Positions 1-12,096 of a DNA stretch of 64,000 nucleotides are shown piece by piece; position 1 is the stretch's first letter; each line of letters opens with the position of its first letter. The DNA is taken from the NCBI GenBank assembly GCA_031772625.1, contig CM062820.1, positions 85,170,069 to 85,234,068 of the forward strand, read 5' to 3'. The stretch is from Pinus tabuliformis (taxonomy: Eukaryota > Streptophyta > Pinopsida > Pinales > Pinaceae). The position numbers were made by a program, and so were the translations under genes. Below the pieces are notes generated by a model. The model did no database searches, was not told where the DNA came from, and worked only from the letters and a program-made list of their open reading frames with translations.

Positions 1-1160
1 TGTATAGGTATATGTGTGACGTTTACTGGTGCAAATTTTAATTTTTCACAAAAGCAAAATCACTGTCAGGGTTTACCGGAAGAGTTGTCGCAGTGTAGGC
101 GACCAGGCTGATTGAACCAATATCTCTTCTAAAAAAATTCAACAATTCCAATTTAATAATCCTATCGGCCTCTCTTTGTACCTTTTGGGACAATTGCTAG
201 TTATAACCTTCTTGGTTAATAGATTGTAGAGCTTTTATGCTTTGGATTCATTGCTATATCCAATAACTATGTATTTCTCCCCCTTGTTGTCCAACTTCTT
301 TCTTAACCCATCCAGGACATATGCATAAAAAACACATCCAAATAGTCTCATATGAGTGACACTATGCTTTCTTCTGCTCCATGCTTATTCAAGAATCATA
401 TTCTTGACACTTTTGGTTGGACACCTATTTATCATATATGTTGTGTAAGTGACAACTTAGCCCAGTAATCATTTGGAAAATTATTTTCCTTCAACATATT
501 TCTTGCCATTTCCATAATGGCTTTATTTTTCCTTTATGCAACACCATTTTGCTTAGGTGTATACCTTGTTGTAAATTGTTTGTGAATACCATGCTTCCTA
601 TAGAACCGAAGGAAGTCATTTGAGATGTATTCTCCACCTTTATCAATTCTCAAAAATTTGATGTGCTCAAACACTTCACTTTTCTATCTTAAGAAGTAGA
701 GTCATGTCATCGTTGTATAATAATTTATGAATGTTAAATAGTAAAAGCTGCCACCAATTGATGGTGTCTGCATTGCTCCACATAAATTTGAATGGACAAT
801 CTCCAAGGGTGCCTTTTCCCTTATTGACTTTTTTTACAGGAAATGACTCTCTATTGTGTTTGCCAAAGACGCGTCCTTCACATAAGTTGTCTGGATTTTC
901 TATGAGTGGAAATCCCTTCACCATTCCTTTCCTATGCAGCAAATTTAAACCTCCAAAATTGAGATGCCCAAATCCTAAATGCCATAACCAATTTTCATCC
1001 TTGAACTCTACTTGAAAATTTGTTTGTGTAACAAAAATTGTCTGTGTGACAACAAATGCCTTTCTTTTATATTGTGAATCCATTGAAAGTTGTGCTTGTG
1101 CACCTTCTTCCTTCAAATATGGTTTTATCTTGAGGGGAAACATTAGATTTCTTGTCATTT
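1..1160 (-). pseudogene. Copia-A pol, integrase part (left fragment, decayed)
   Basis: Minus-strand Copia pol relic. Reading down from 1160 it gives the end of the protease/pre-integrase linker (QMTRNLMFPL), then the pre-integrase zinc region with WLWHLGFGHLNF near 960-1000, then an integrase core with DKGGEYIS near 640 and PKQNGVA near 550. It is dead: the second zinc Cys is replaced (CEGR where CEGC is usual), the first catalytic Asp reads as Asn (HSNLCG), there are frameshifts and stops from about 840 leftward, and the gene runs off the window edge. Its upstream half, protease and gag, lies 42 kb away at 43,080-44,160. The two halves join in frame across LTR-B once one CATTT is removed, so they were one gene before the insertion. 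Confidence 0.85.
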
Positions 1161-1767
1161 TGTAATATTCCATTTTTTGGATATGGTCAAAATAGACGGA
1201 ATCTACCCATAGTATTTACCATTGATTTTCCCATGGTATATGCCCATGGTATTTTCCTTCATTTTTCGAGGAAAAATAATAAAATAAAGTTTCTAAAGAG
1301 TCCATCAAGCTTATAAAAGGGGATACGATCTAGGCATTTGAATCATTTGAAGTTTCTCTATATTATTATGTGTTTGTTGAGAACTTTGCGTGGCCATTTC
1401 TAGCTTGATCCCAAGACGAAAACCTCACAGTGAAATTTGTGTGGTGGATCCATCTAGGGTTCACAAGTGGGCTTCAGTGTCTTAGATTTGTCATTTTCTC
1501 ACAGTGAAATTTGTGTGGTGGATCCATCTAGGGTTCACAAGTGGGCTTCAGTGTCTTAGATTTGTCATTTTTGAGCAACGGTGCATGCCATTTGTAGGGT
1601 TTACAATTTTAATATATGGGCATGTATCATTTTCTTCAGCTGGGAATATAAATAAAGGGTTGCATTTCTAGATCCCATTTGTGTTCTTATCTTGGTTGAA
1701 ATTTTATTTCTTTAGGAACACTAAGTGTACTATATTTATTATAATTTTATCATTTAGGGATCTTACA
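1161..1767 (+). repeat. LTR-B 5' LTR
   Basis: 607 bp, TGTAATATTC to TCTTACA. It is clearly similar along its length to 42556-43074 (519 bp). Most of the length difference is a 74-bp tandem duplication at 1424-1571. A candidate TATA stretch (TTATAAAAGG) lies at about 1313-1322 and is conserved in the other LTR near 42,695. Confidence 0.9.
1424..1571. repeat. 74-bp tandem duplication inside the left LTR-B LTR
   Basis: Two nearly identical 74-bp copies start CTCACAGTGAAATTTG at 1424 and 1498. The right LTR has only one copy, so the duplication arose after insertion. Confidence 0.9.
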
Positions 1768-1768
1768 A

Positions 1769-1781
1769 TGGTATCAGAGTT
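1769..1781 (+). promoter_or_regulatory. LTR-B primer-binding site (tRNA-iMet)
   Basis: TGGTATCAGAGTT begins one base after the left LTR. TGGTATCAGAG is the standard complement of the 3' end of plant initiator tRNA-Met. Confidence 0.85.
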
Positions 1782-2996
1782 GTGCATCCTACCAGCCTAA
1801 GGGTTTATCGTAGATCAGTTTTAAGAAAATATCATGATTCAGGATTTCAAGAGAAACTAGTTTTTGGTGATTTCACCCTAGCTAGAATTTCAACAATTTC
1901 AGTGGTTCTCTATAGCCACCCTAATTAGCTCATTATTATTGAATTTGTTGGAGTTTATTTTTCTACGAGGTATTTTTTTTATGACACCCACTAGTTGTAG
2001 AAGAATTATTTTATAAAGGGGGCAAAAAAAAGAAAGAAGAAAGAAGAGAAGAAGCATGTCATTTCCAATATCAGGTTCTACGATATTGTGTTGGTCCAGA
2101 AGCCATAGCATCGATATCTAGAAGGTAAGACGAGCGCACCCAGGGGTCAAAGTCGAGATAATTGTTTGTTATGGCATGAGAGTTTGGGTGTTTCATATAA
2201 TTACATTGACCATTGGTGGGATGAAAGGTGTCTGTCGAAGGTCGAAAATCCATACCAAAGCCAACTTGGAACCACACCGTTAGGTAGGTAGTTGTGCAGC
2301 ACCCTGGATACACAAACATCCAACATTTATTTTTTTATTTTCGACAAAATTTTGGTATTTTCAAGCTGCGCATCTATTCTATTTCGAACTAGCCAAAGGA
2401 GCCTTACTCCCCTGTGACCCAACAACCTATAAAAAGCAGCACGTCATAATTTATTTTGTGTCGAAGCTCCATATGGTTGTCGATCGAAAGCGTTGGAGCA
2501 CTAAGTAATCATAATATTTCGAGGGCTGAAAAGACATATCATGTTCTTCCTATGCTTTGAATCTGGTGGAATCTGGGGGATCAATATTCCACTAGAAAAA
2601 CAGGCAAGATCCTGTGGGGACCGTGGTCGCACCAGCAGATCACCATGTTGATAGCCAAGACACGTGGGTCGAAGGCCATTTTAGTCAGCTGAGAGCAGAT
2701 GTCAAAGTTCGTAAGCTTATACAATTGATCAAGGGTGCTTCTACAATCAATCGAGGTGCATAAGGGTCAGCATGCAGAGAGGCCGAAGCCAATAGGGGTG
2801 AGCACTTGTATCGGTTGACAGAGAAGGAAGGGTTCTAACTATCATTCAAATGTATTGTTGAATAACCAAGTCTAATCCCCCTTGTTAATGTGTCAACGGG
2901 CTGAAAATATTCGTCAACTGCTCACGAACCTGGTAAATTATATTTAAGACACACGTACCGGGTAATTATATTAAGGTCAATGTACCGGGTGCCATA
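1782..2996 (+). other. LTR-B internal sequence, no recognisable gene
   Basis: The leader and possible degenerate gag of LTR-B. There are only short broken frames and no motif I recognise. An A/G-rich run lies at 2021-2054. Confidence 0.5.
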
Positions 2997-3184
2997 AAGT
3001 CAATCTATTGGTGCCATTACCAAATAAAGTGGTGTGAGCCCTTTTAATGGTGCAACGTATGGAAGGAGTTTACATTGTTGGTTACATAATCAAATAAATC
3101 ACATGGGAAGTCAATGTATTGGTGTCATAACCAAATAAAGTGGTTTGAGCCGTTTTAATGGTGCAGCTTATGGGAAGGAGTTTA
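2997..3184. repeat. Direct repeat of about 76 bp, period 111
   Basis: Copies at 2997-3072 and 3108-3184 share AAGTCAAT.TATTGGTG at the start and GGAAGGAGTTTA at the end, with several mismatches. They are separated by 35 bp. Confidence 0.8.
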
Positions 3185-3523
3185 TTATGGTTTATGTGGA
3201 AGGATTTTCATTTTCTTAAATAAAGTGATTTGTTATATATATATATTTTCAGTACAAAAAAAGCTTGATAGTATTATATATCATTGATTCCAAATACAAA
3301 AATAGTAATATAGAGAGGAAATATTTTGTAGCTTCATAAACAATCTATGCAGCAAATATGCTGGATACAAAATAATGTTATGGATACCAATCATAGATAG
3401 ATTCTGGGGATAGGAGACAAGATCCACAACCGGCGATATTTTAAAAAACTGAGAAACATTGCGTTTAGAAAAATAATCTGAAAGACAGGTTCATGATACA
3501 TACCAGGGCATGATGAAAGATCA

Positions 3524-3992
3524 CTATATACCCGGAAGAGAGAATTCCTGCATTTGATACGTATCGTTCCCTACTGTTATGTTCATATTCCATTCGCCAA
3601 TCTGTGAATGGAGCCCTTTCTTTGATAGTTCATCTGCAAGTATATTCTGTGATCTATCGACATGGATAATGGAGAAATCCTTTGTGGATTTCCAGAGAGA
3701 AGCGATTTTGTTCATCCAACCAGACAGATTGTGATTTTTTATGCAGATCTTACCATTTACATGGTCTATAATGAATTTTGAGTCTCCATAGATCTGCAGG
3801 GAATCTATATTAAGGAAGTGATAGAATAGAAGAAGTCCAGATAGAGCCATAGCTTCCGCTTTGTTGTTTGTTCCTTCTCCCCCATTCCAATAGATAGCAA
3901 AGTGCTGATCCTCCTGTATACTAATGAAGACACCATAAGCACATATTCCATTTTAAGCAGCCCCATCAAAATGAGCCCTAGGATAACTCATA
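3524..3992 (-). pseudogene. LINE ORF2 C-terminal RNase H domain
   Basis: Reading down from about 3992: FDGAA (first catalytic Asp), then a TAA stop at 3953-3955, then GGEGTNNKAEAMAL (catalytic Glu), QIYGDSKFII (catalytic Asp) and ILADELSKKGL (final Asp). This is the RNase H order found at the end of many plant L1 elements. It is in a different frame from the upstream RT, so a frameshift lies near 4,010-4,060. The four acidic residues survive although the frame is broken. Confidence 0.85.
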
Positions 3993-4134
3993 TGGATAGG
4001 TAATTTTTCATTTTACTTATATTTTTTCTACTGTATGATGGAGGGTGGAAATTCACTATACTGGGATCGATAAGATCAAAAAATGTTTTAAAACTATCCT
4101 TTCTGTCTTGAAAAATAACCTTATTCCTCCATTT

Positions 4135-7100
4135 CTAGATCGACCAAAAAACTAAAAGAGGGATAGGTCTCCAATACACTTTCTGTTTACTCCACCATAC
4201 AAATGCTTCTTTAATAGAGGAATGAGAAATATAATTGAAGCCAAAATAAGTGGCCAGATTCTTCCAAAGCACCTGAGAATGAATACATTTTATGAAAATG
4301 TGTAAATTGTTTTCTTCCTCAGATTTGCAAATAGAGCAGATAGCAGGTCCATACCAGTTTCTCTTTTGCAGATTGTCCCAGGTAAGATTTTTATTGTGAA
4401 AAACAAGCCATGAGAATATGATAATCTTATAGGGGCACCCAGATTTCCAAAACGTGTATGGGAAGATGTTTTCAGAAAGTGGAAAATGGACCTCTAGAAG
4501 AGATAGATATATGTCTTTTACATAAACATTCATCTTCCCTCCCTTCCCCTTCCAGATAATGCCATCCTCATCTTCAGATCTGCATATCCCCTTGTTCTTC
4601 ATTTTCCATATAATCTGATTCCATTGAAGTGCTAATAAACCATTTAGGCCCAGCGCAGAGGCATTTTTCCAGATGGGAATAGAACCTTGCCATTTATCAA
4701 TAAACTGTGCCTAGTTAAAAATTCCTATTTGGTGGAGGAAATGTAATAACTGAGGAGAAAAAGAAATATCTTCTTCTCCGCCCATAATGGGATCAAGACC
4801 TATAATAATGTTGTTCCCTGTCTGAAAGCTCCACACAAGGTTTTTGAAAAAGAACTCTTGTATCTTATGGAAGCTCCTCCATATAGCAGATCCCCGGTCA
4901 GATCCTATCAATTTTTTCCTGTACCAATAAGTAATATCTCTATTGCCCATGTATTTCAATCTGATGGACTTACTCCATATACTGTCCCCCAAAATAGTTC
5001 TCCATAAAGATTTACACAGCAAAGCAAGACCAAACTTTCGCAGATTCATGATACCCCATCCCCCCATCTTCTTTGGAAGGGTAAGGTTTGATAGTTTAGA
5101 CAGGTGAAATTTCCTTTTTTCCTTGTTACCCCCCCATATAAAATTTGTTGTTAATCTATTCAGATTATGAATAACACTTGCCGGTATATAAAATAAATGG
5201 GCCCAATATACCATTAGCTGGGCCAACACAGATTGAGTTAATATCATCCTTCCAGCCATAGAAAGACATTTATATTCCCATCCTGCTATTCTTATAAAGT
5301 ACCTGTTGAGGATCCACGTCCAGTCAGCATTTGTATAACCTGATGGTTTCAGATGGTACCCTAAGTATTTAATGCCCTCTTTAAGAGGTTTCACTTGTAT
5401 ATTGTAGAGATGGACCAGGTAGTTTATTATTTCCATATTTACATCCCCATGATAAAATGAAGATTTGCTGACATTTATAAGAAGGCCTGTAGCTTTTTGA
5501 AAATTTCCCAAAATTCCGTGCAGACAGTACTAGGACTGCCAACAGAGCATTGCAAAAATCAAAATGTCATCCACAAATAAGTTATGAGAAAAATAGTTAC
5601 CCTTGCTGATTGAAAGTGGGTGACATCTACCCTCCCTAATAGCTCTTTTTATATGAAGGCTTAGAGAGTCCATAACCAGAATGAACAGAAGGGGGGAAAG
5701 GGAACATCCTTGACGAAGACCTCTGGCAGCAGAGAAGAAGGTAGATGGAATACCATTTATAAGAATGACATAATTGACATTTTCCACACAAGCCATTATC
5801 CAATTAGTACATTGATTATTGAGCCCAATTTTGATAAGAAGGCATCTCAGAAATCCCTAATTGAGACAGTCATAAGCCTTCTTAAGGTCAATTTTCAGGA
5901 TGGCCGCTTCGATATTTTTTGTGTGCATTGAGTGCAGGAATTCTTGCGTAATAGCAACAGCTTCCAATATGTTCCTTCCGATTAAGAAGCCATGTTGTTC
6001 CTGGGATAAAAAGCTAGATAGGATGCCTCGGATTCTCCCTGATATGATTTTGGAAATTATTTTGTATATGGTATTACAAAGTGAAATGGGTCTGAAGTTT
6101 GAAAAGGTGAGAGAAACTTTTTTTTGTGGGATTAAGGTAATGAATGTAGAGGAGATAATATGGTTTATTTTGCCCGTAATCCTGGATTCCTCTACCATAC
6201 CCAAAAGATCATTTTTAATCAGATCGAAGAAATGAATAAAAAAGTCTATAGTCCAGCCGTCCGGGCCCGGACTTTTATCTTTTTTAAAAGATTTCATGGC
6301 CGACAATAGCTCCTCCTCAGTGACTCTAGCAAATAACAGGTCATTTTGTTCCTCATCGAACATTGAAGGAAAGGGTTTGATACCCTAGATGATATCTTCA
6401 ATCCCGATGTCCCGGTTCCTTTTGTATGAATTTTGAAAAAATTTGACAGCTTCTTTTGTAATATCATCCCGAGTCTGCAACAAGTTGCCCTCCTCATCTT
6501 TTATCTCCCATATTGAATTTGTTTCTCGTCTTTTGTTTGCATATCTGTGAAATTTTTTTGTGTTCTTGTCACCCTCTTTTAACCAAATCGCTCTGCTTTT
6601 CAGTCTCCAGGATGCTTCTTCAATGGCCAGAAGTTGATGCTTGCTTCTTTCCAGCTCCCTAATCCGGGCACGCAGATCTAAAGAAATTTTGTTATCAGTC
6701 AATCTCCCCGCGATCCTGTCAAGCTCCCTATTTATATCTAAAAGAGCTAATATGTTAGAAAGCTTCTTTTTGAATTGCCATTCTTTAACTCTTTTCCTAA
6801 GATGCACCAGGCGACACTGTAAGGATTCAACATGAGAAGATGGGCAATGTGGAGAGGACGATAGCCAAGAATCTTGAACAATATTATTGAATGCAACATC
6901 CTCCAACCATATTCCGTTAAACTTGAAAGGATAACCCTTCCTGTGGCTCTGAGTAATCCATTGCAGGGAAATAGGTCTATGATCAGAAATAAAACATGGT
7001 AAAATATTTGAGGAGGGTAACCCAAGACGATCCACCAGCCTGTCATGGATTAAGAAGCGATCAAATCTTTTAGCAAGATATGCATACTCGGATCTCCCAT

Positions 7101-7653
7101 TATCCCAAGTAGGAGACAACTTTGATGGAAAAATATCCACAAAGTTGTACTGGAGTATAGCCTCCCTAATGATACCTCCCACTGGATCATTTTTCCAAAC
7201 TTTGCCCCACACTTCATCATTACTTAAAGTACAGTTCAAATCACCTGCTATCAGTAAAGAGTCAATTTCCATAATCTCAGAGGAAAAGAATCGTTTCCAA
7301 TATGAAAGACGATCCTTATATGGGGTGTAAACATTCAAAATATGAACAATACCAGCCATGCCCCTGAATTTTGCAAGAATCAGGATGCCGTCAAAACATC
7401 TAAAAGCCCTGGCCAATATCCAGGCCGGATCCCATAGAACAACTAGGCCCCCGGAAAGACCAAAAGCCCCAGTCGCAACAATATGCCATGCTGGAAACAT
7501 GTGCCTAAAATAGGCAATTGTTTCAGGACTGCCATGCATGGTTTCTTGAATAAGGATTATTTTAGACGAAGATGAATGAAATAAATTCTTAAGAGCCAAA
7601 AATTTTGGGTTCGCTCCAAGACCTCTAATATTCATAGAGAGAATTTTAATCAT
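4135..7653 (-). pseudogene. LINE ORF2: endonuclease and reverse transcriptase
   Basis: The start MIKILSMNIRGLGAN at 7653 is the typical N-terminus of an L1 endonuclease. Further motifs are LIQET, AGDLNCTLS and SDHRPI (catalytic His near 6985). The RT domain begins after FKKDKSPGPDGW near 6265 and holds LIPQKK, FRPISLCN, KIDLKKAYD, GLRQGCSLSPLLF and the active-site FVDD near 5575. The zinc-binding C-rich region (CSICKSEEENNLHIFIKC) is near 4300. The whole stretch stays in one frame but carries five stops, all TAG, at 6385, 5857, 5530, 4711 and 4135. There is no frameshift in 3.5 kb. The enzyme would nick target DNA and prime reverse transcription, but this copy is dead. Confidence 0.9.
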
Positions 7654-7793
7654 GAGGTCTTTCCTCCAGGCTTACTTGCTCTAAGAGGCCCACTTACTGC
7701 AAGATCTATAATAGGAATATCAATCAGGGATGGATCATGAAGCTCATTTCTGGACTTATCCCTCCTGCCACGGAAGTGCCTACTACCCCTGTT

Positions 7794-8234
7794 CTACTTT
7801 CTTCTAACCGTGATATTTCCCGCCGAGGTAGGACTAATAATAGGAGAGGAGGATTTCCGTGGTTTGTGAATGGTGAGCGGGTGAAGGTGAAGGGATTCTC
7901 TTCTCAAAATCATATCAAGATTGCTTCCAATCGAATTAGTAGGGGAAGATACAGACGAATTAAGAGGAGTGACAGAGACTACCGGAGCTTTACCTTTTAA
8001 ATCAATCTTGTTTTTATCCTGAGAGGAACCATGCAATATTGGCAGAGATAGGGCTATATCTTTTGAAACAGATCTATCTTTGACCGGAGATGGTGAAGAA
8101 GATGGAATGATAGTAATGTGGGATGAACTATTGATGTCATGATATGGGTGTGGCACAGGAAGAAGTGACCTAATAGCATTCTCTGAGGAAGGTACCAGAG
8201 GATAAGGATGAGAGTGAAAGATCCCCTGTGGACC
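7794..8234 (-). pseudogene. LINE ORF1, C-terminal part
   Basis: Ser/Pro-rich, low-complexity tail of the LINE RNA-binding protein, with no folded domain visible. It is in frame up to the Gypsy-G insertion at 8234 and continues from 29,632 onward. It ends at 7794, 140 bp before the ORF2 start, the usual ORF1-ORF2 spacing order in plant L1 elements. Confidence 0.75.
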
Positions 8235-11029
8235 TGTTGAAGCCCCGAAAATCGGGTCTACAACAAGGGGGATATCCACCCAGTCCGGACCTTGAAAACA
8301 ACTCCTTTTCCATTTGGGATGGTGGGTCCTACTGGGGATAATGGGACCAGTGTCCCAATTTGTGTGTGTGGATTAATATTTATGTTTTCTAAAGATTTCT
8401 AAGTAAAATGCTTTTAATCTAAGTCTAATTTAAAAATGCAATTGTATTCTAATGAACAGAAATATTTAAGTCTAAAACTAACCTAGGATTCAACTTTTTA
8501 CTTATGCGATCTAAAATAATTTCGAACAACAATTGGTAATAAAGATCATTCAATCGTTATAAGAAAAGAATTCGATAAAAATGAATTGTTTCGTATAAAA
8601 AGTTAGCCGAAACAATTGTGAGAAGCATATCACATAATAAGTCATTCACATATTGAGCATAAACAGAATAGTCATCACCGTACAAAAGTATCAAATGATA
8701 ACTCAAACATTCAGGCTTCCATATATAAATAACTGAGCATAAAATATTACTTAGACACATAAGCAGAAATCGTTAAGAGATAAAAGTATTATTGATAACG
8801 AGTCCTACTCATGAGCTTCAGCAATATAGATTTATCTCTTCCTAATTCAACATCTACTAAGAGTACAAAAGTGCATTTCAATAACAGACATTAGACACAG
8901 ATATCAATAAATCTTGTTCCATTCATTCATCAAAACCTCCTCTGAGGGTGTATAATTGCATGTTTTGAGGAAATGTTTTTGACAAATTTCAGGACCCTTC
9001 TATAAATGCATGAGAGGGGTTGAAATACTACTTCCTAAATACTAAAAATAGTTTATTACAAAAATATAGGAGGAGGTTTAAATGAACGTCCTCATCTAAG
9101 GGACAAATAAATCAAAACTAAAACTGAAACTAAATCTATATTTTAACTATCTATGTATCTATTCCTTGTGGTCGCAAGCATTCACCATCGGCTTGAGGAG
9201 TGTTGGTTGGCCGACTTCCGATTTTAGTTGCCCTGCGAAAACGAAATCGGCAAGTGCTGGCACTATCTTCTTGGTAGAGTTCGTAAGGCATTTGAGAGTC
9301 ATGCATTGACTGTGCGGTTTAACCAAGTACTACTAGTAAGTTTCCCAATTTAACTTAGTTAACTTCTTGATGGACTCTGCCTTTTCCTCAGCTTTTTGCC
9401 TCCAACTTATCTACGGTTGCTGTGCCTTTGGGAGAAATCCTGGTGCGGTCTCTAAAATGAGATTTTCTCTGTGCAGGTTTTCATTAACATAGTCAATGAC
9501 ATTGTTTGTCGCTGTAGCTGCTTCTTCTACTGCAATGCGTCGGGCGCTGAATGGAATCATTAGATTTTGGCCAAATCTGCTTACCACCTAAGGGTGCACC
9601 TGATAAATACTGTTGGTTTTGGGGCGTGGGTTCACCTTTAGCCTTTAGTGCTTTTCCTCATGGTTCTCTGGCTTACATGCGACCGAACGCTCAGGGGCTT
9701 TCCTTTTCGAGGGGTTTTGCCACTTCCTTTTTCTGATCTGGGCTTCCCAGGTGCTATTTTCGCCTCTTGCGCGGTCTTGATGGGCCTTAGTTAGCGCGCT
9801 TTGCCCTTTTTTAATGGTTCTTCCCTTGCTGACTAGCTCTTGGTACACTCCGCCAAATCTTCGTTTTCCTTGGCAAACTTTTCTACAAACTGCTTGTTGT
9901 AGGTTGCCTGTCGATTCTGGTAGATGATAAATAAGCCTTAAATCTTGTGCAGTGAATGATCCAATGAGGTCTTGGCCTTGAGTCTTGAATTGTCTATCTG
10001 TTATATCGGCACTGTCCAGTACCCACTTGACCATGTCTGTGTATGGAAGAATCTTTGGCCTTGCCGCTATTCGATGCAAGAACGAACATGCAAGTTCAGT
10101 GATTGATGCTTCAGACGACTTGTGCGAGTTTACTGTTACATTAACCTCCATAACTCTCGAATTTTCTTCTTCGAGCAGACTGTACATGCCTTCCCAAGTA
10201 GTTATGCCGGCATCTTTGTTACATGTGGTGTCTGTGTATAAGGGCATCATTTCTTTGTCCTCTGCAACTGGAGCCTTTCACTTCTTTCCCATTACGTTCC
10301 GCACACTGCTGCATATATTACTCAGCTTTCCGCTCCTACGAATCTACAAGTAAGGAAAGAGATAAAGTGATGAGAAAGCTCTTTAAGTCTGAAATCATAT
10401 CAAATATACCACCCTACGTGAAATAACCTTTCAATCAGCTTTAAATCTTATCTCATAAATGACTATCAACTAACCATTAAATTGCCATTAATGCCCATAA
10501 CTTGGTATCAAATTACGAGAAAAACTTTTATTGAACGATGAGCCCTGCAGATCTACGATAAAGTGATTTTGCAATTTGCTTCGCAATATTGCTAATCCGT
10601 TTTGTCAATAATCATTTATCACCTTATGAGTTTGCGAGATACGATTTGCGAGATGTCTTATCGCATATCGCTGGATCGGGATATTTTACCTTAGGTGATA
10701 TTTGTGGCGTATGAAAGCTGCAATGCACAATGGGTTTTTAAGGTGTGCGATCTCGCATTGCGTTTTCTTAATTTCGGAAGTTTGGTTATATGATGACCTC
10801 CATTATCCTTTGCGATGCAATGTTTTATTGTTAAGAGAACGATTTTATTCGGAATTTTATCATAAAACTTACATTTTTTGGGTTTAGTGGGTGTTTTCCT
10901 AAGTTTATGATAGCATGTTTTATTCAAAGGGAAACATAAGTGCTAGTTTTTATTTTTTAGAAGGGTCCCCATTTATTTAGCTTTATTACTAAAACTAAAT
11001 AAAAAGGGGGGTTGTTGCTAGCCACAACA
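8235..11029 (-). repeat. Gypsy-G 3' LTR (left on this strand)
   Basis: 2,795 bp, matched over its whole length by 18107-19979 plus 28675-29626. The right copy is about 30 bp longer because of small insertions, including one near 19,590 and a GCAATATCGCAGATC-type expansion near 29,155. Several apparent frames inside it (8557-8760, 9645-10250, 10691-10927) recur in both LTRs and show no domain. Confidence 0.9.
10545..10800. repeat. Cluster of GCGAT/ATCGC inverted motifs in the Gypsy-G LTR
   Basis: Many short, mutually complementary words (GCGAT, ATCGC, TTGCGA, TCGCAA) lie within 250 bp. In element orientation this is about 230-490 bp from the LTR start, which would be U3. The counterpart is at 29105-29370. 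Confidence 0.6.
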
Positions 11030-12096
11030 ATTGGCGATTCACTAGGAAGAACCAGTTATCTCTGATTATCTTTTGAATTTTCTAAACTTCCAAAATAGAA
11101 ATGTTTTCTAGAAAATCAAGCTTTATTATAGAAATATAAAGTGTATCATGCTTTCAGCTGTCAATGGTAGTTTGTTTCTCCTGTGTTAACTTTGATTATT
11201 TACTTCCCAAAGCTAGTCATTGTATTTACATCAGCCACTACTTAGTTTATAAAGATAAAAACAAAGACTTCTCTGTAGATTAGTTTTAAGTATGCTCATT
11301 TGTCGTAGGTAGAGCCTCTTCTGCTAGCAGGCGTTCATAGCCTCGACAGGGTTACCTGTTACCCAGTAATAATCCTGTATCCTACTTGGAGAAATATACA
11401 CTTTTCAAAGATAAATCCATATCCACACTTGTTGTTTTTTTGTTTTATTAAAGAATAATGTGTTGGTTTGGTAGCCAAATTATGACAGTGCCATTCACTT
11501 GATTTATAGCTTTGCTGAACAAGCTGGCTCGTGATGAGACCCCTTGTCTTTTGATTACAACAATCTTGAGCCATTGCCCTGTTATGGTATGCAGTTTTGG
11601 CAATGTCAGCAAGTCATAATATCTATGATCATGATAAGTCAGCTCATGATGAGACCTCTTATTCTTTAAGTTTAGAGTGTATCACTGGATTATTCCTTGA
11701 AACTCGTAATTCCCTAGGTGGGGAGGAAGTTATTGGTTCCTTAAGAATAACTTTGGACGATAATTATAGAGTTTTTTGGAAATAGCTTTTCTACAGAAAA
11801 GTTTGTTTTGTTATTGATGCTTTTCATTCACTGATATAAAACAAATTCTTGCTAAAGGTTGTTTTTCATCAAAATTCATAAGGCTGAAACTAGTAGCATT
11901 TTTAGGCTTATCACATTTGACTGTATTTTTCAATAATAATGATCAATTTTCCAAATCAGTTTTATTTATACAAGCAAAAAAAACAAAATCTAAAAGAAAC
12001 ACTAATCTTTTTGGTGAATTTCCAAAATTAACCATTTACAACCTGTTTTATTTTCAAAATAAAACTATAAACAATAATTTACAAAAATAGGAGAAT
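11030..12096 (-). other. Gypsy-G 3' internal region, no gene found
   Basis: AT-rich sequence between the end of integrase and the 3' LTR. No env-like reading frame and no clean polypurine tract is visible next to the LTR at 11030. Confidence 0.6.

Larger units (their letters stand above)
3250..8234 (-). mobile_element. L1-type LINE, 3' portion (ORF2 and end of ORF1)
   Basis: Minus-strand non-LTR retrotransposon. In the element's 5' to 3' order this part carries the C-terminal end of ORF1 (8234-7794), the ORF2 endonuclease (7653 down), reverse transcriptase (about 6360-4720), zinc-binding region (about 4600-4140) and RNase H (about 3990-3524). The 5' portion continues at 29,632. The 3' end is not fixed: a (TA)n tract at about 3234-3248 is a candidate, no clear poly(A) tail is visible, and I could not find a target-site duplication. 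Confidence 0.85.

Noticed and set aside
3234..3250. Poly(A) tail and target duplication for the LINE 3' end
   Set aside because: Only a (TA)n tract is present, and I could not find AAATAAAGTGATTTG or a similar flank at the right side of the LINE, so the end stays open.
9645..10250. 201-codon minus-strand frame in the Gypsy-G LTR as a possible extra gene
   Set aside because: It recurs only as broken frames in the other LTR (around 19,560-19,980 and 28,675-28,880) and has no recognisable domain, so it is probably LTR sequence with a chance or very old frame.
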